From assembly GCA_020632885.1 (NCBI GenBank), contig JACKEQ010000005.1, positions 186,001 through 250,000 of the forward strand: 64,000 nt of DNA, in the 5' to 3' direction. This document shows positions 49,507-57,578 of the stretch, one piece after another. The stretch's first letter is position 1, and every line of letters begins with the position of its first letter. Origin of the DNA: Alphaproteobacteria bacterium (GTDB taxonomy: Bacteria > Myxococcota_A > UBA796 > GCA-2862545). Both the position numbers and the translations under genes were made by a program. The notes beneath the pieces are model-generated. The model did not search any database and was not told where the DNA came from. It was given only the letters and a program-made list of their open reading frames with translations.

Positions 49507-49524
49507 TCAATGGAGAGGTGCGCC

Positions 49525-50862
49525 ATGCGCGCGTCCACCCTCGCTCCCGTCGCGCCGTCCGAGGCGCGCCCCGCAGACGTGCTCCGCCTCGCCTGGCCCA
49601 TCATGGTCAGCATGGCGTCGTACTCCATCATGGGTCTCGTCGACTCCCTGTTCGTCGGTCAGCTCGGCACCTCCGCCCTGGCGGCCGTCGGGCTCGCCAC
49701 CAGCGCCACCCACCTGGCGTGCGCCCTGTGGATCGGCTGCCTCGGCGGCGTTCGCGTGCTGATCGCGCAGCGCTCCGGTGCGGACGACCTCGCGTCCGCG
49801 CGGGTCTTCGCCTGGCAGGGGATCTGGCTCGCGCTGCTCGCGGGGGCCCTGACCGCGTGCCTGGCGCCGTTCGCTCCCGCCATGCTGGGGCTCTTCGGCG
49901 CGTCCGGCGACGTCGTGTCGCAGGGCTCCGGCTACCTGGGCGTGCGGCTCGTGGGGTCCACGTTCGTGTTCCTCGTGTTCGCGCTCCAGGGCTGGTTCCA
50001 GGGTCGGGGCGACACCCGGACCCCGATGCGTGCGGTGCTCGCGGGCAACCTGCTCAACGTCGTGCTCGATCCCGTGCTCATCCACGGGCTGTTCGGCTTC
50101 CCGGCACTCGGGGCGGCCGGCGCGGCCGTGGCGACCGCCCTCGCGTTCGGCGTGCAGGTGGTCTGGCTCGGCGTGGCCGCGTCGCGCGACCTCGGCGCGC
50201 GCGTGGCCCTCCGGTGGGACGACCTCCGCGAGATCCTCCGCGTCGGTCTGCCCATGGGCACCCACTTCGTGCTGGACGTCGCCTCGTTCGCCCTGTTCGC
50301 CATGCTGCTCGCGTCCGTCGGGGAGGCCCACCTGGCCGCCCACGTCGTGGTCGTGCGCGTGCTCATGGTGAGCGTGCTCCCCGGCCACGCGATCGGCGAG
50401 GCCACCGGGGTGCTCGTGGGGCGGGCGCTCGGCGGCGGGCAGCCGGAGGTCGCGCGTCGGTCGTGGGCGAGCGGGACCCTCGTGGCCGTGGCCATCATGA
50501 GCGTGTTCGGCGTGGGCTTCCTGTCCGTGCCCGAGCTCCTCCTCGGCCCGTTCGGCGTGGAGCCGGACGTGCTCGAGCTCGGCGTGGGCGTGCTCGCCCT
50601 CGCGGGCCTGGTCCAGGCCTTCGACGCCGTGGCGATGGTGGCGGTCGGTGCCCTCAACGGCGCCGGCGACACCCGGTTCTCGATGGTCCTCGGGCTCGGC
50701 GCGAGCTGGCTCGTGAAGGTCCCGGTGAGCGTGGCCGGCGTGGCGCTCGGCTTCGGCGTCGTGGGCGCGTGGAGCGGCGTGGCCGTGGAGCTCGTGGTGC
50801 TCGCGCTCCTCGCGGTGGCGCGGGTGCGCGGTGGCACCTGGTTGTCGCGGGGGGCGCTGTGA
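49525..50862 (+). CDS. MATE-family multidrug/toxic-compound efflux transporter
   Basis: A 445-aa protein with twelve predicted membrane helices. MATE features: ADVLRLAWPIMVSMASYSIMGLVDSLFVGQLG at the N-terminus, GWFQGRGDTRTPM, VLAGNLLNVVLDPVLIHGL, the duplicated second half starting LREILRVGLPMGTHFVLDV, and VGALNGAGDTRFSMVL. MATE pumps export drugs or metabolites using Na+ or H+ gradients; substrate unknown. Of two in-frame ATGs, 49525 has GAGAGG seven bases upstream. The gene is preceded by the small ORF and a structured leader, which suggests controlled expression. Confidence 0.95.
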   Translation: MRASTLAPVAPSEARPADVLRLAWPIMVSMASYSIMGLVDSLFVGQLGTSALAAVGLATSATHLACALWIGCLGGVRVLIAQRSGADDLASARVFAWQGIWLALLAGALTACLAPFAPAMLGLFGASGDVVSQGSGYLGVRLVGSTFVFLVFALQGWFQGRGDTRTPMRAVLAGNLLNVVLDPVLIHGLFGFPALGAAGAAVATALAFGVQVVWLGVAASRDLGARVALRWDDLREILRVGLPMGTHFVLDVASFALFAMLLASVGEAHLAAHVVVVRVLMVSVLPGHAIGEATGVLVGRALGGGQPEVARRSWASGTLVAVAIMSVFGVGFLSVPELLLGPFGVEPDVLELGVGVLALAGLVQAFDAVAMVAVGALNGAGDTRFSMVLGLGASWLVKVPVSVAGVALGFGVVGAWSGVAVELVVLALLAVARVRGGTWLSRGAL

Positions 50863-50932
50863 GAGCGCGTACGGGCCTCCCGCGGCTCGCGACCATATAG
50901 GGGGGGCGTCCGCGCAGGAGTCCTCCTACCGC

Positions 50933-53900
50933 ATGCTCTTCCTCGTCGCCGCCGCCACCGCCGCGTCGTGCCTGGATGTGGGGGACGTCGACGATCTCCT
51001 CGTGGAGATCGACTTCGTCCGGTCCACCCTCTCGGAGCGGTGGACCGTGAGCTGGGCGCCGGGCACCTGCGAGGTCCCCGACAGCATCCCGGTCGCGATC
51101 ACGGGCGCCAAGCTCGGTGAGGTGGTGAAGGCGAAGGACGGGCGGGAGCGCCTGGAGGTCAGCCGCCTCGACCTCCTCTCCGGGGCGGGATCCGGGAGCC
51201 TCGAGCCCTGGCGCGCGAAGGCCCAGGACACCCGCGTCGTGTTCCGCGCGCCGTCGTCCATCCCCCTCCAGGTGTTCACCGACGAGAGCGCGCACCAGTA
51301 CGCGGAGCGCGGCGTGTACGAGGTGTGGTGGGACGAGGGCGACCTCGACGTCCCCGTGCTCGTCTGGACCAGCTGGGCCGACTGGGTCGGCGCCGGCACC
51401 GTCCTCGAGAAGCCCGTCCTGCGCCGGGTCCCCTCGCTGCGCGAGCTCGGCACCCTGGGTCGGAGCCTGCGTCGCGCGGAGCTCTCGACGCTGGTGGATC
51501 GGCTGGACAACTCGCTGGACCTGATGGACGAGGAGCCCAACGGCTGGGCCCCCGGTCGGGACATCGCGGACGTGCTCGCGTCGGGCCGCGGCACCCCCAC
51601 CGAGCGCGGGCTCATCCTGCTCGCCATGCTGCGCGAGGCGGGGTTCGACGCGCGGCCCGCGTGGTTCACACCCGACGACAACCCCGTGCTCCCGCGCACC
51701 CTGCCCGCTCCGCACCTCCTGCTCTACCCGGCCATCGGGGTCCGGGTGGGCAAGGAGATCCTCTACATCGACCCCGGCACGACGGGCGCGCGTCCCCCCG
51801 AGGTCCCCGCACGGATGCGCGGCGGACGCGTGCTGGTGGCCGGACGTCACCTCACGGTCCCCATCGACACCGGGGCGCCCCGGGGCGAGGTGCGGATCTC
51901 CGCGGATCTCCAGGTCGCCCGCAGCGGGCAGATCACGGTCGTCGCGGACCTCGTGCCCACCGGAGCCGCCGAACAGGTCCTCCGCAGCCTGCTGTCCCGC
52001 CTGGACGCACCGGAGTGGCCCGCCGCGGTCACCCCGTGGATCACGCCCCGCGGCGACCTGCGCGATCTGGTCGTGGACGTGAAGGGTCTCGACGGGCTCG
52101 AGCCGTTCCGCGTGATCCTGCGCTACACCGAGCCCACCAAGCTCCAGGGGACGGGGACGACGCTCCGCGGTCCCGTGCGCGACATCGTGGCTCCCTGGTT
52201 GGCGGAGACGCTGCCGCCGGGGATCGCCATCGAGGAGCGCATCCGGGTCGTCCCGCCCGAGGGTCTCCTGGCGCTCACCGCCATCCGGCCCGAGCACGGC
52301 GAGTCCAACGCCATCCTGCTCAACCGGTCGCTGGCCACGGAGGGCACCGAGCTCATGCTGAGCTCGGACTGGCGGGTGCTCGGTGCGCGCTCGCCGGGCG
52401 CCGAGCTCCAGAAGCTGCCCAAGGACACCGAGGTCCTCCTCTTCCCGGCGGACGCGACGGCGCGCCGGGCGGCCAAGCGCCTCGATCTCGCCGACAACGA
52501 CAAGGCCGTCATCGACGCCCTGCTCCTCTGGCGCCTGGACGAGCCCGAGAAGGCCCGCAAGGTGCTCGACCGCCTGCATCCGCGCAAGCTCTCGGTCATC
52601 GAGCTGGGCGGGTTGATCGCCCACTACGCCTCCCCGGGCGACCGCCGGCCCTGGCAGGCCCTCGTCACCCTGGTGGGGACGGACGACGAGCGCATCGCCG
52701 TGATCGACGACCTCGTCACCACCGGCGACCGCCGCCTGGCCTGGCAGCTCGCGACGTTCATGGCGAAGAACTCGGCAGACCCCGTGGCCCGCACCAAGGC
52801 GCTCGTGCAGGTCGCGCGGTTCCAGGGTCCCGAGCAGCCCGACGGCCAGGCCGACCCCGAGGGCCACAAGGCCTGGCGGGACCCCATCAAGCTCCTCGAG
52901 AAGGCCAGCAGCCTCGCAGGAGACCGGCAGGACCTCGTGCGCCTGGAGCTCGCGCGCGCCTTCCTCCGGCAGGGCACGCCGATGGCCGCCGAGGAGCTCC
53001 TCGACAAGGCCATGGAGGCCCCCACCCCCCTCACGAAGGCCGTGCGCGCCGAGTTCGGTGCGATGACCGGCGTGCAGGGCGTCGACGTGCTGGGGCTCGT
53101 GAAGGAGGCCATCGCGGAGGCCCCGTTCGACCCCGACGTGCGCGAGTCCGCCGGGCGGGCGCTGGCCTTCCTGGGCAGGCGCCGCCAGGGGGTGGCCGAC
53201 ATCCTGCTCGCCGCCGAGCTGGCCGGCAACGACTCCACGCGCTGGCTCACGGCCGCCCGGTTCGCCGCGGACTTCGGTGACCTCCGCGCCGCCGTCTTCG
53301 CCGCCCGCCGGGCATCGGACCTCGAGCCCCGGGGCCTCGTGCAGGCCGTGCAGCTCCAGCTCCTCGCGAAGCTCGCCCGCAACACGTCGGCCCTGGAGCT
53401 CGCCGTGCGCCGGTCGGGGGGCACGCCGCTCTACGACGACATCCCGGACGACCTCGACAGCCTCGTCACCCTCGCGGCCAACCAGATCCCCCAGGATCCG
53501 GTCGAGGCCGCCGAGGGCAAGGCCCACCCGTGGAAGCTCGCCCTCCTGCGCCACCACGTCGGCGACGTCGAGTCCGACCCCCGCCTGTTGCTGGAGCGGG
53601 CGATGCTCCACTACGAGCGCGGGATGACCGAGGACGCCGCCCAGGACGGCAGCCTGCTGCTCGATCGCTACCAGTCGCCGGACGGCGCCCGGTTCGTGCT
53701 CGGGGGCGTCACCGCGCGCTTCCGTCACGCGGACCCCGCCAGCCTCGTGCGCCGGTACACCCGGTCGGCCGAGGTGCGCGACGCCCTCGTCGATCTCGAG
53801 CTCGTCACGGGCGGGCGCCCGGAGCCCGCCGGCGAGAAGGGACGCCGCGAGGTCGTCTCGCTGATGCGGAGCAACCCCGGCCGCGTCGCGATGCAGGCGT

Positions 53901-54271
53901 CGACCTGGCCCGTGGGCAAGCGGGCCTTCACGGCACCGGGGCCGGTCGGGTTCGAGGCCAACCGCTACCTGTCGGCCATCGACGGTCTGCTGGCGTGGTC
54001 GGACCCCGAGCGCCAGATGACGGTCGTGATCACGGCCACGTCCATCGGCGAGCTGCCGCCCCCCTTCGCGAACCTCTACAAGAACGGCCCCACGGTGCTC
54101 TCCACCCGCCGGGGTGCCACCGTGATCCGCCTGGATGGCGGCGCCATCCCGGTGTTCGCGGGCGTGACGATCAGCGAGGGGCGGGACGTCTGGGGCTTCG
54201 GGCTCTCGCCGTCCACCGCGCGGGACGCGGTGCTGTACGGCATCCGCGCCCTCGAGGCGCCCCCGCTCTGA
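50933..54271 (+). CDS. Large secreted protein: DUF3857/transglutaminase-like domain plus TPR-type repeats
   Basis: A 1112-aa exported protein. The short uncharged signal is MLFLVAAATAAS then CLD (possible lipobox). About residues 50-330 resemble the DUF3857 plus transglutaminase-like arrangement: NGWAPGRDIADVLASGRGTPTERGLILLAMLREAGFDARP is the transglutaminase core, but the catalytic cysteine position reads GTPTER, so it is probably inactive. From about 480 to 1000 there are helical repeats (KAVIDALLLWRLDEPEKARKVLDRL, HYERGMTEDAAQDGSLLLDRY). A C-terminal beta domain follows. AGGAG lies 12 bases before the ATG and a TATAGG box about 30 bases. Role unknown, envelope location inferred. Confidence 0.75.
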   Translation: MLFLVAAATAASCLDVGDVDDLLVEIDFVRSTLSERWTVSWAPGTCEVPDSIPVAITGAKLGEVVKAKDGRERLEVSRLDLLSGAGSGSLEPWRAKAQDTRVVFRAPSSIPLQVFTDESAHQYAERGVYEVWWDEGDLDVPVLVWTSWADWVGAGTVLEKPVLRRVPSLRELGTLGRSLRRAELSTLVDRLDNSLDLMDEEPNGWAPGRDIADVLASGRGTPTERGLILLAMLREAGFDARPAWFTPDDNPVLPRTLPAPHLLLYPAIGVRVGKEILYIDPGTTGARPPEVPARMRGGRVLVAGRHLTVPIDTGAPRGEVRISADLQVARSGQITVVADLVPTGAAEQVLRSLLSRLDAPEWPAAVTPWITPRGDLRDLVVDVKGLDGLEPFRVILRYTEPTKLQGTGTTLRGPVRDIVAPWLAETLPPGIAIEERIRVVPPEGLLALTAIRPEHGESNAILLNRSLATEGTELMLSSDWRVLGARSPGAELQKLPKDTEVLLFPADATARRAAKRLDLADNDKAVIDALLLWRLDEPEKARKVLDRLHPRKLSVIELGGLIAHYASPGDRRPWQALVTLVGTDDERIAVIDDLVTTGDRRLAWQLATFMAKNSADPVARTKALVQVARFQGPEQPDGQADPEGHKAWRDPIKLLEKASSLAGDRQDLVRLELARAFLRQGTPMAAEELLDKAMEAPTPLTKAVRAEFGAMTGVQGVDVLGLVKEAIAEAPFDPDVRESAGRALAFLGRRRQGVADILLAAELAGNDSTRWLTAARFAADFGDLRAAVFAARRASDLEPRGLVQAVQLQLLAKLARNTSALELAVRRSGGTPLYDDIPDDLDSLVTLAANQIPQDPVEAAEGKAHPWKLALLRHHVGDVESDPRLLLERAMLHYERGMTEDAAQDGSLLLDRYQSPDGARFVLGGVTARFRHADPASLVRRYTRSAEVRDALVDLELVTGGRPEPAGEKGRREVVSLMRSNPGRVAMQASTWPVGKRAFTAPGPVGFEANRYLSAIDGLLAWSDPERQMTVVITATSIGELPPPFANLYKNGPTVLSTRRGATVIRLDGGAIPVFAGVTISEGRDVWGFGLSPSTARDAVLYGIRALEAPPL

Positions 54272-54281
54272 GCGGGCCTCG

Positions 54282-54728
54282 TCAGCCGAGGCGCTCCTTG
54301 ATGATCGTGTTGGCGAGCTTGGCGTCCAGCTCGGCCTTGTGGTCCTTCATGAGCGCGCCCATGACCTTCCCCATGTCCTTCATGGTCGAGGCTCCGGTGG
54401 CCGCGATGGCGGCGTCCACCCAGGCGGCCGTCTGCTCGGGACCGGCGAGGGAGGGCAGGTAGCCCTCGATCACCGCCAGCTCGGCCCGCTCGGTGTCCGC
54501 GAGCTCCTCACGCCCGCCGGCCACGTACGCATCGATGGACTCGCGACGCTGCTTCGCCAGGCGACGCAGGATGGCGAGCTCCTCCTCGGGGTCCAGCGTC
54601 TCGGAGCCGTCCGCCTTCAGGGCCTCGATGAACGCGGCGCGGATCCCGCGCAGACCCTGCAAGCGGTCCTTGTCCCGGGCCTTCATCGCCACCTTCAGAT
54701 CTTCGCTCACGCGCTCCAGGATCGACAT
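54282..54728 (-). CDS. GatB/YqeY-domain protein
   Basis: A 148-aa protein. MSILERVSEDLKVAMKARDKDRLQGLRGI, SETLDPEEELAILRRLAKQRRESIDAYVAGGRE, ELAVIEGYLPSLAGPEQTAAWVDAAI and MKDMGKVMGALMKDHK are the standard YqeY sequence blocks. The family is related to the tRNA-binding tail of GatB; function unproven. The ATG has GAGGAGGG upstream. It starts 22 bp after the thrB stop. Its stop is ten bases from the convergent large gene's end. Confidence 0.93.
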   Translation of the reverse strand: MSILERVSEDLKVAMKARDKDRLQGLRGIRAAFIEALKADGSETLDPEEELAILRRLAKQRRESIDAYVAGGREELADTERAELAVIEGYLPSLAGPEQTAAWVDAAIAATGASTMKDMGKVMGALMKDHKAELDAKLANTIIKERLG

Positions 54729-54750
54729 CTTCCCTCCTCTGTGGGGAGGG

Positions 54751-55586
54751 CTATTCCGCCCGGCGGACGCGCGCCCCGTCCAGGGAGGGTGCGAGCACCC
54801 GCGCGACCACGCCGATGCCCGCCGCGACGAAGGGGGCCGCCAGGGCGTCGGCGACGGGCTCGCCCTCCCCGTGACGAACGCGGCCAGCGTCGACCCCGAC
54901 CCGCTCACGAAGGGCGCGGCACCGAGCTCCCGGGCGTTCGCGAACGCGGCGTCCACCGGGCCCAGCAGGTGGGCGCGGTAGGGCTGGTGGAGCCGATCGA
55001 CCACACCGGCCGCGAGGGCGTCCGGATCGCCGTCGCGGAGCCCGACCAGCAGCAGCGCCAGCGCCCCGAGGTTCGCCACGGCATCGGCGTGGGGCACCGC
55101 GGACGGGAGGGCCGCCCGGGCCTCCGGGGTGGAGACCTCGAAGGCCGGGGAGACCACGGCCACCCGGACGCTCGGGTGCACCGGAGCCCGACGCGCGAGG
55201 GCGCCACAGACCACGAGCCCGCCGAGCCGCGCGGGCCAGACGTTGTCGGGGTGACACTCCTCCGCGGCCAGGAAGGCGAGCTCGGCCTGCTCGTCGACCG
55301 CCGCACCCGTGAGCTCGCGCCACGCGAGCAGCCCGGCCACCCGCGCCGTGGCCGAGGACCCGAGCCCGCGGGACCGGGGGACCCGCTCCTCCTGCTCCAC
55401 CGTGAACGGCGGACAGGGCGTGCCGAAGCGTTCGCCCGCGCGCCGGGCCGTGTGGGCCACCAGGTCGTCCTCGCCCCACACACCCGCCCGGATCGTGAAC
55501 CGGTTGTGGAGGCCCACAGCCAGTCCGAGGGTGTCGTACCCGGCGCCCAGGTTGGCGAGAGTGGCGGGGACGTCGATCACGAGCAT
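54751..55586 (-). CDS. thrB: Homoserine kinase (one frameshift)
   Basis: GHMP-family kinase that phosphorylates L-homoserine on the way to threonine. VIDVPATLANLGAGYDTLGLAVGLHNRF is the N-terminal substrate motif, PRSRGLGSSATARVAGLLAW is the ATP loop, and GAAPFVSGSGSTLAAFVTG is the third GHMP motif. After that the frame changes: a missing C in CCCC at 54867-54870 (five Cs expected) shifts it, and EGEPVADALAAPFVAAGIG continues in the other frame to a TAG at 54751. The restored length, about 278 aa, is a little short for ThrB. The ATG has GGAG six bases upstream. Confidence 0.88.
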
Positions 55587-55629
55587 CAGGGACTCCTTGC
55601 GCGCCGCGGCGCGGTTTGCCAGTATGCGG

Positions 55630-55645
55630 CCCCGCCTCCGCGGGG
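55630..55645 (+). promoter_or_regulatory. Leader hairpin upstream of ompA-like gene
   Basis: CCCCGC-CTCC-GCGGGG, a 6-bp perfect stem, precedes the long inverted repeat by two bases. Confidence 0.4.
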
Positions 55646-55647
55646 AT

Positions 55648-55710
55648 CGGGGTGGCGCTCGCTTCCCCGTCCCCCTTTGGTTACAGGCGGCCGTTCCAAG
55701 CGCCACCCCG
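55648..55710 (+). repeat. Long inverted repeat in the ompA-like gene leader
   Basis: CGGGGTGGCGCT (55648-55659) and AGCGCCACCCCG (55699-55710) are perfect 12-base complements with a 39-base loop. The 3' arm ends five bases before GGAGG and 14 bases before the ATG at 55725. It may control translation or mRNA stability of an abundant envelope protein. Confidence 0.6.
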
Positions 55711-55724
55711 GCGTCGGAGGCCTG

Positions 55725-57578
55725 ATGAAGTCCCTGCTGCTCCTGCCCCTGATCCTGCTGTCCACGACGGCAACTGCGGCCGAGGTCGCGGTCAGCGCCG
55801 CTGGCGGTGTGGTGGTCATGGACCAACTCGAGACGCTGGGCACCACCTGGACCGTGAACGGCCGGGTGGACTACTTCTTCCAGGAGCCCCTCGGCATCGA
55901 GCTCGAGACCGGGTTCCTCAGCGGCCGCACCGTGATCGGCGACTACCCGTACGTCGCGCTCACGCCCCGGGTGAACCTCATCGGGCGTCTGTGGACCCAG
56001 GGTCCCCGCCAGGAGGACGGCAAGCTCGGCAAGCCGCCCCCCGTCCGCCCGCTCCTCGTCGCGGGTGTCGGTGGCTTCTACAAGGGCACCAACGATCAGG
56101 AGACCGACGCCGACGGCAACCCCGTCACGGACATCGACGGCAACCCGGTCTACGCGCTCGGCCCGACCTACAAGCGCCAGGACATCGACTTCATGGTGAA
56201 CGCGGGTCCGGGCCTGATGGTGCCGCTCGGCAACACGCTGCACCTGCGTACCGACCTCCGCTGGCTCGTGAATCTCGGCACCGAGAGCTTCCGTCAGCGC
56301 GGAGACCGCTTCATCGACTGGGAGTGGAACATCGGTCTCGGGCTCACCTTCGGGGGCCCCAAGGACAGCGACAAGGACGGCATCCTCGACGCCGACGACA
56401 CCTGCCCGGAAGAGCCCGAGGACATGGACGGGTTCGAGGACGCGGACGGCTGCCCCGACAACGACAACGACGGTGACGGCGTGGCCGACACCGACGAGGG
56501 CAAGCTGGAGGACGGCACGTCCTGCATGAACCTCGCGGAGGACCTCGACGAGTTCGAGGACAGCGACGGCTGCCCGGATCCCGACAACGACGGCGACGGC
56601 GTCGCCGACGGCGACGACGTCTGCCCCACCAAGGCCGGCAGCAAGGCAGCGAAGGGCTGCCCGGACCAGGACGAGGACGGCATCGTCGACGAAGAGGACG
56701 AGTGCATGGACGAGAAGGGCCCGCGCGCGTCCTTCGGCTGTCCCGACGAAGACAAGGACATGGTCCCGGACTACCGCGACCAGTGCCCGACCGAGCCTGC
56801 GTCCAAGGGTGCCGACCCCATGCGCAGCGACGGCTGCCCCAAGAAGGTCTACATCACGAAGGACGCGATCAAGATCCTCGACAAGGTCTTCTTCGACACC
56901 GGCAAGGCCACGATCAAGCCCGCCAGCCACGCGCTGCTCGACGAGATCGCGAAGTCCCTCGAGGACAACACGAACATCAAGAAGGTCCAGATCGAGGGCC
57001 ACACCGACAACGTCGGTGACCCCGCGAAGAACAAGGTGCTCTCCGAGGACCGCGCGAAGAGCGTCATGGCCTACCTCACCGGGAAGGGCATCGCCGCCGA
57101 GCGCCTCACGGCCGTCGGCTTCGGCCAGGAGAAGCCCCTGGTGGACGGTGAGGCCGCGAACACCAAGGAAGGCCGCGAGCAGAACCGTCGCGTCGAGTTC
57201 AACATCACCGAGCAGGAAGCGGTCACCGTCACCTTCACGCGTGAGGCGCTCACCACCGAGGACCATCAGGTCGAGCTGAAGGGCGACCTCAAGGTGGTCA
57301 AGGCCGTCGTGCCGCAGATGCGCACGGTCATGGGCGAGCCGGTCTGCGACGCCATCCTCACCATCGGCGAGGACGGAATGGTGAAGCAGGTCGTGGTGAA
57401 CGGCTGCGTCGCGATGCCGCGGAGCGTCACCCGCCGCACCCTCGAGAAGTGGCAGTTCGAGCCGATGAAGGACTCCGAGGGCAAGCCCCAGTCCGTCACC
57501 GTCGAGCTCAAGATGGCCTTCAAGGCCGGTCGCGGCACGCCCGAGATCGACGAGAAGAGCATCAAGCCGGTCGAGTGA
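55725..57578 (+). CDS. OmpA-family protein: beta-barrel - TSP3 repeats - OmpA domain - TonB C-terminal-like domain
   Basis: A 617-aa envelope protein. A classical signal (MKSLLLLPLILLSTTATA) is followed by an alternating beta-barrel-like region (about 20-210). Calcium-binding thrombospondin type-3 repeats cover about 213-370 (DSDKDGILDADDTCPEEPED, DNDGDGVADGDDVCP, QDEDGIVDEEDEC). The peptidoglycan-binding OmpA domain is about 375-497 (FDTGKATIKPASHALLDEIA, IEGHTDNVGDPAKNKVLSED, AVGFGQEKPL). Then ILTIGEDGMVKQVVVNGC and TRRTLEKWQFEPMKDSEGKP resemble the TonB C-terminal fold (about 525-605). GGAGG precedes the ATG by four bases. Stop overlaps the next gene (GTGA). Confidence 0.9.
   Translation: MKSLLLLPLILLSTTATAAEVAVSAAGGVVVMDQLETLGTTWTVNGRVDYFFQEPLGIELETGFLSGRTVIGDYPYVALTPRVNLIGRLWTQGPRQEDGKLGKPPPVRPLLVAGVGGFYKGTNDQETDADGNPVTDIDGNPVYALGPTYKRQDIDFMVNAGPGLMVPLGNTLHLRTDLRWLVNLGTESFRQRGDRFIDWEWNIGLGLTFGGPKDSDKDGILDADDTCPEEPEDMDGFEDADGCPDNDNDGDGVADTDEGKLEDGTSCMNLAEDLDEFEDSDGCPDPDNDGDGVADGDDVCPTKAGSKAAKGCPDQDEDGIVDEEDECMDEKGPRASFGCPDEDKDMVPDYRDQCPTEPASKGADPMRSDGCPKKVYITKDAIKILDKVFFDTGKATIKPASHALLDEIAKSLEDNTNIKKVQIEGHTDNVGDPAKNKVLSEDRAKSVMAYLTGKGIAAERLTAVGFGQEKPLVDGEAANTKEGREQNRRVEFNITEQEAVTVTFTREALTTEDHQVELKGDLKVVKAVVPQMRTVMGEPVCDAILTIGEDGMVKQVVVNGCVAMPRSVTRRTLEKWQFEPMKDSEGKPQSVTVELKMAFKAGRGTPEIDEKSIKPVE

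Noticed and set aside
49397..49762. Plus-strand ORF beginning MDPGPVGRW overlapping the MATE start
   Set aside because: Runs into the MATE gene out of frame; no ribosome site; Arg/Pro-rich composition; the region folds into stems.
54339..55724. N-terminal extension of the OmpA-type ORF into the YqeY/thrB region
   Set aside because: The minus strand encodes YqeY and ThrB; the OmpA gene has a proper signal peptide and ribosome site at 55725.
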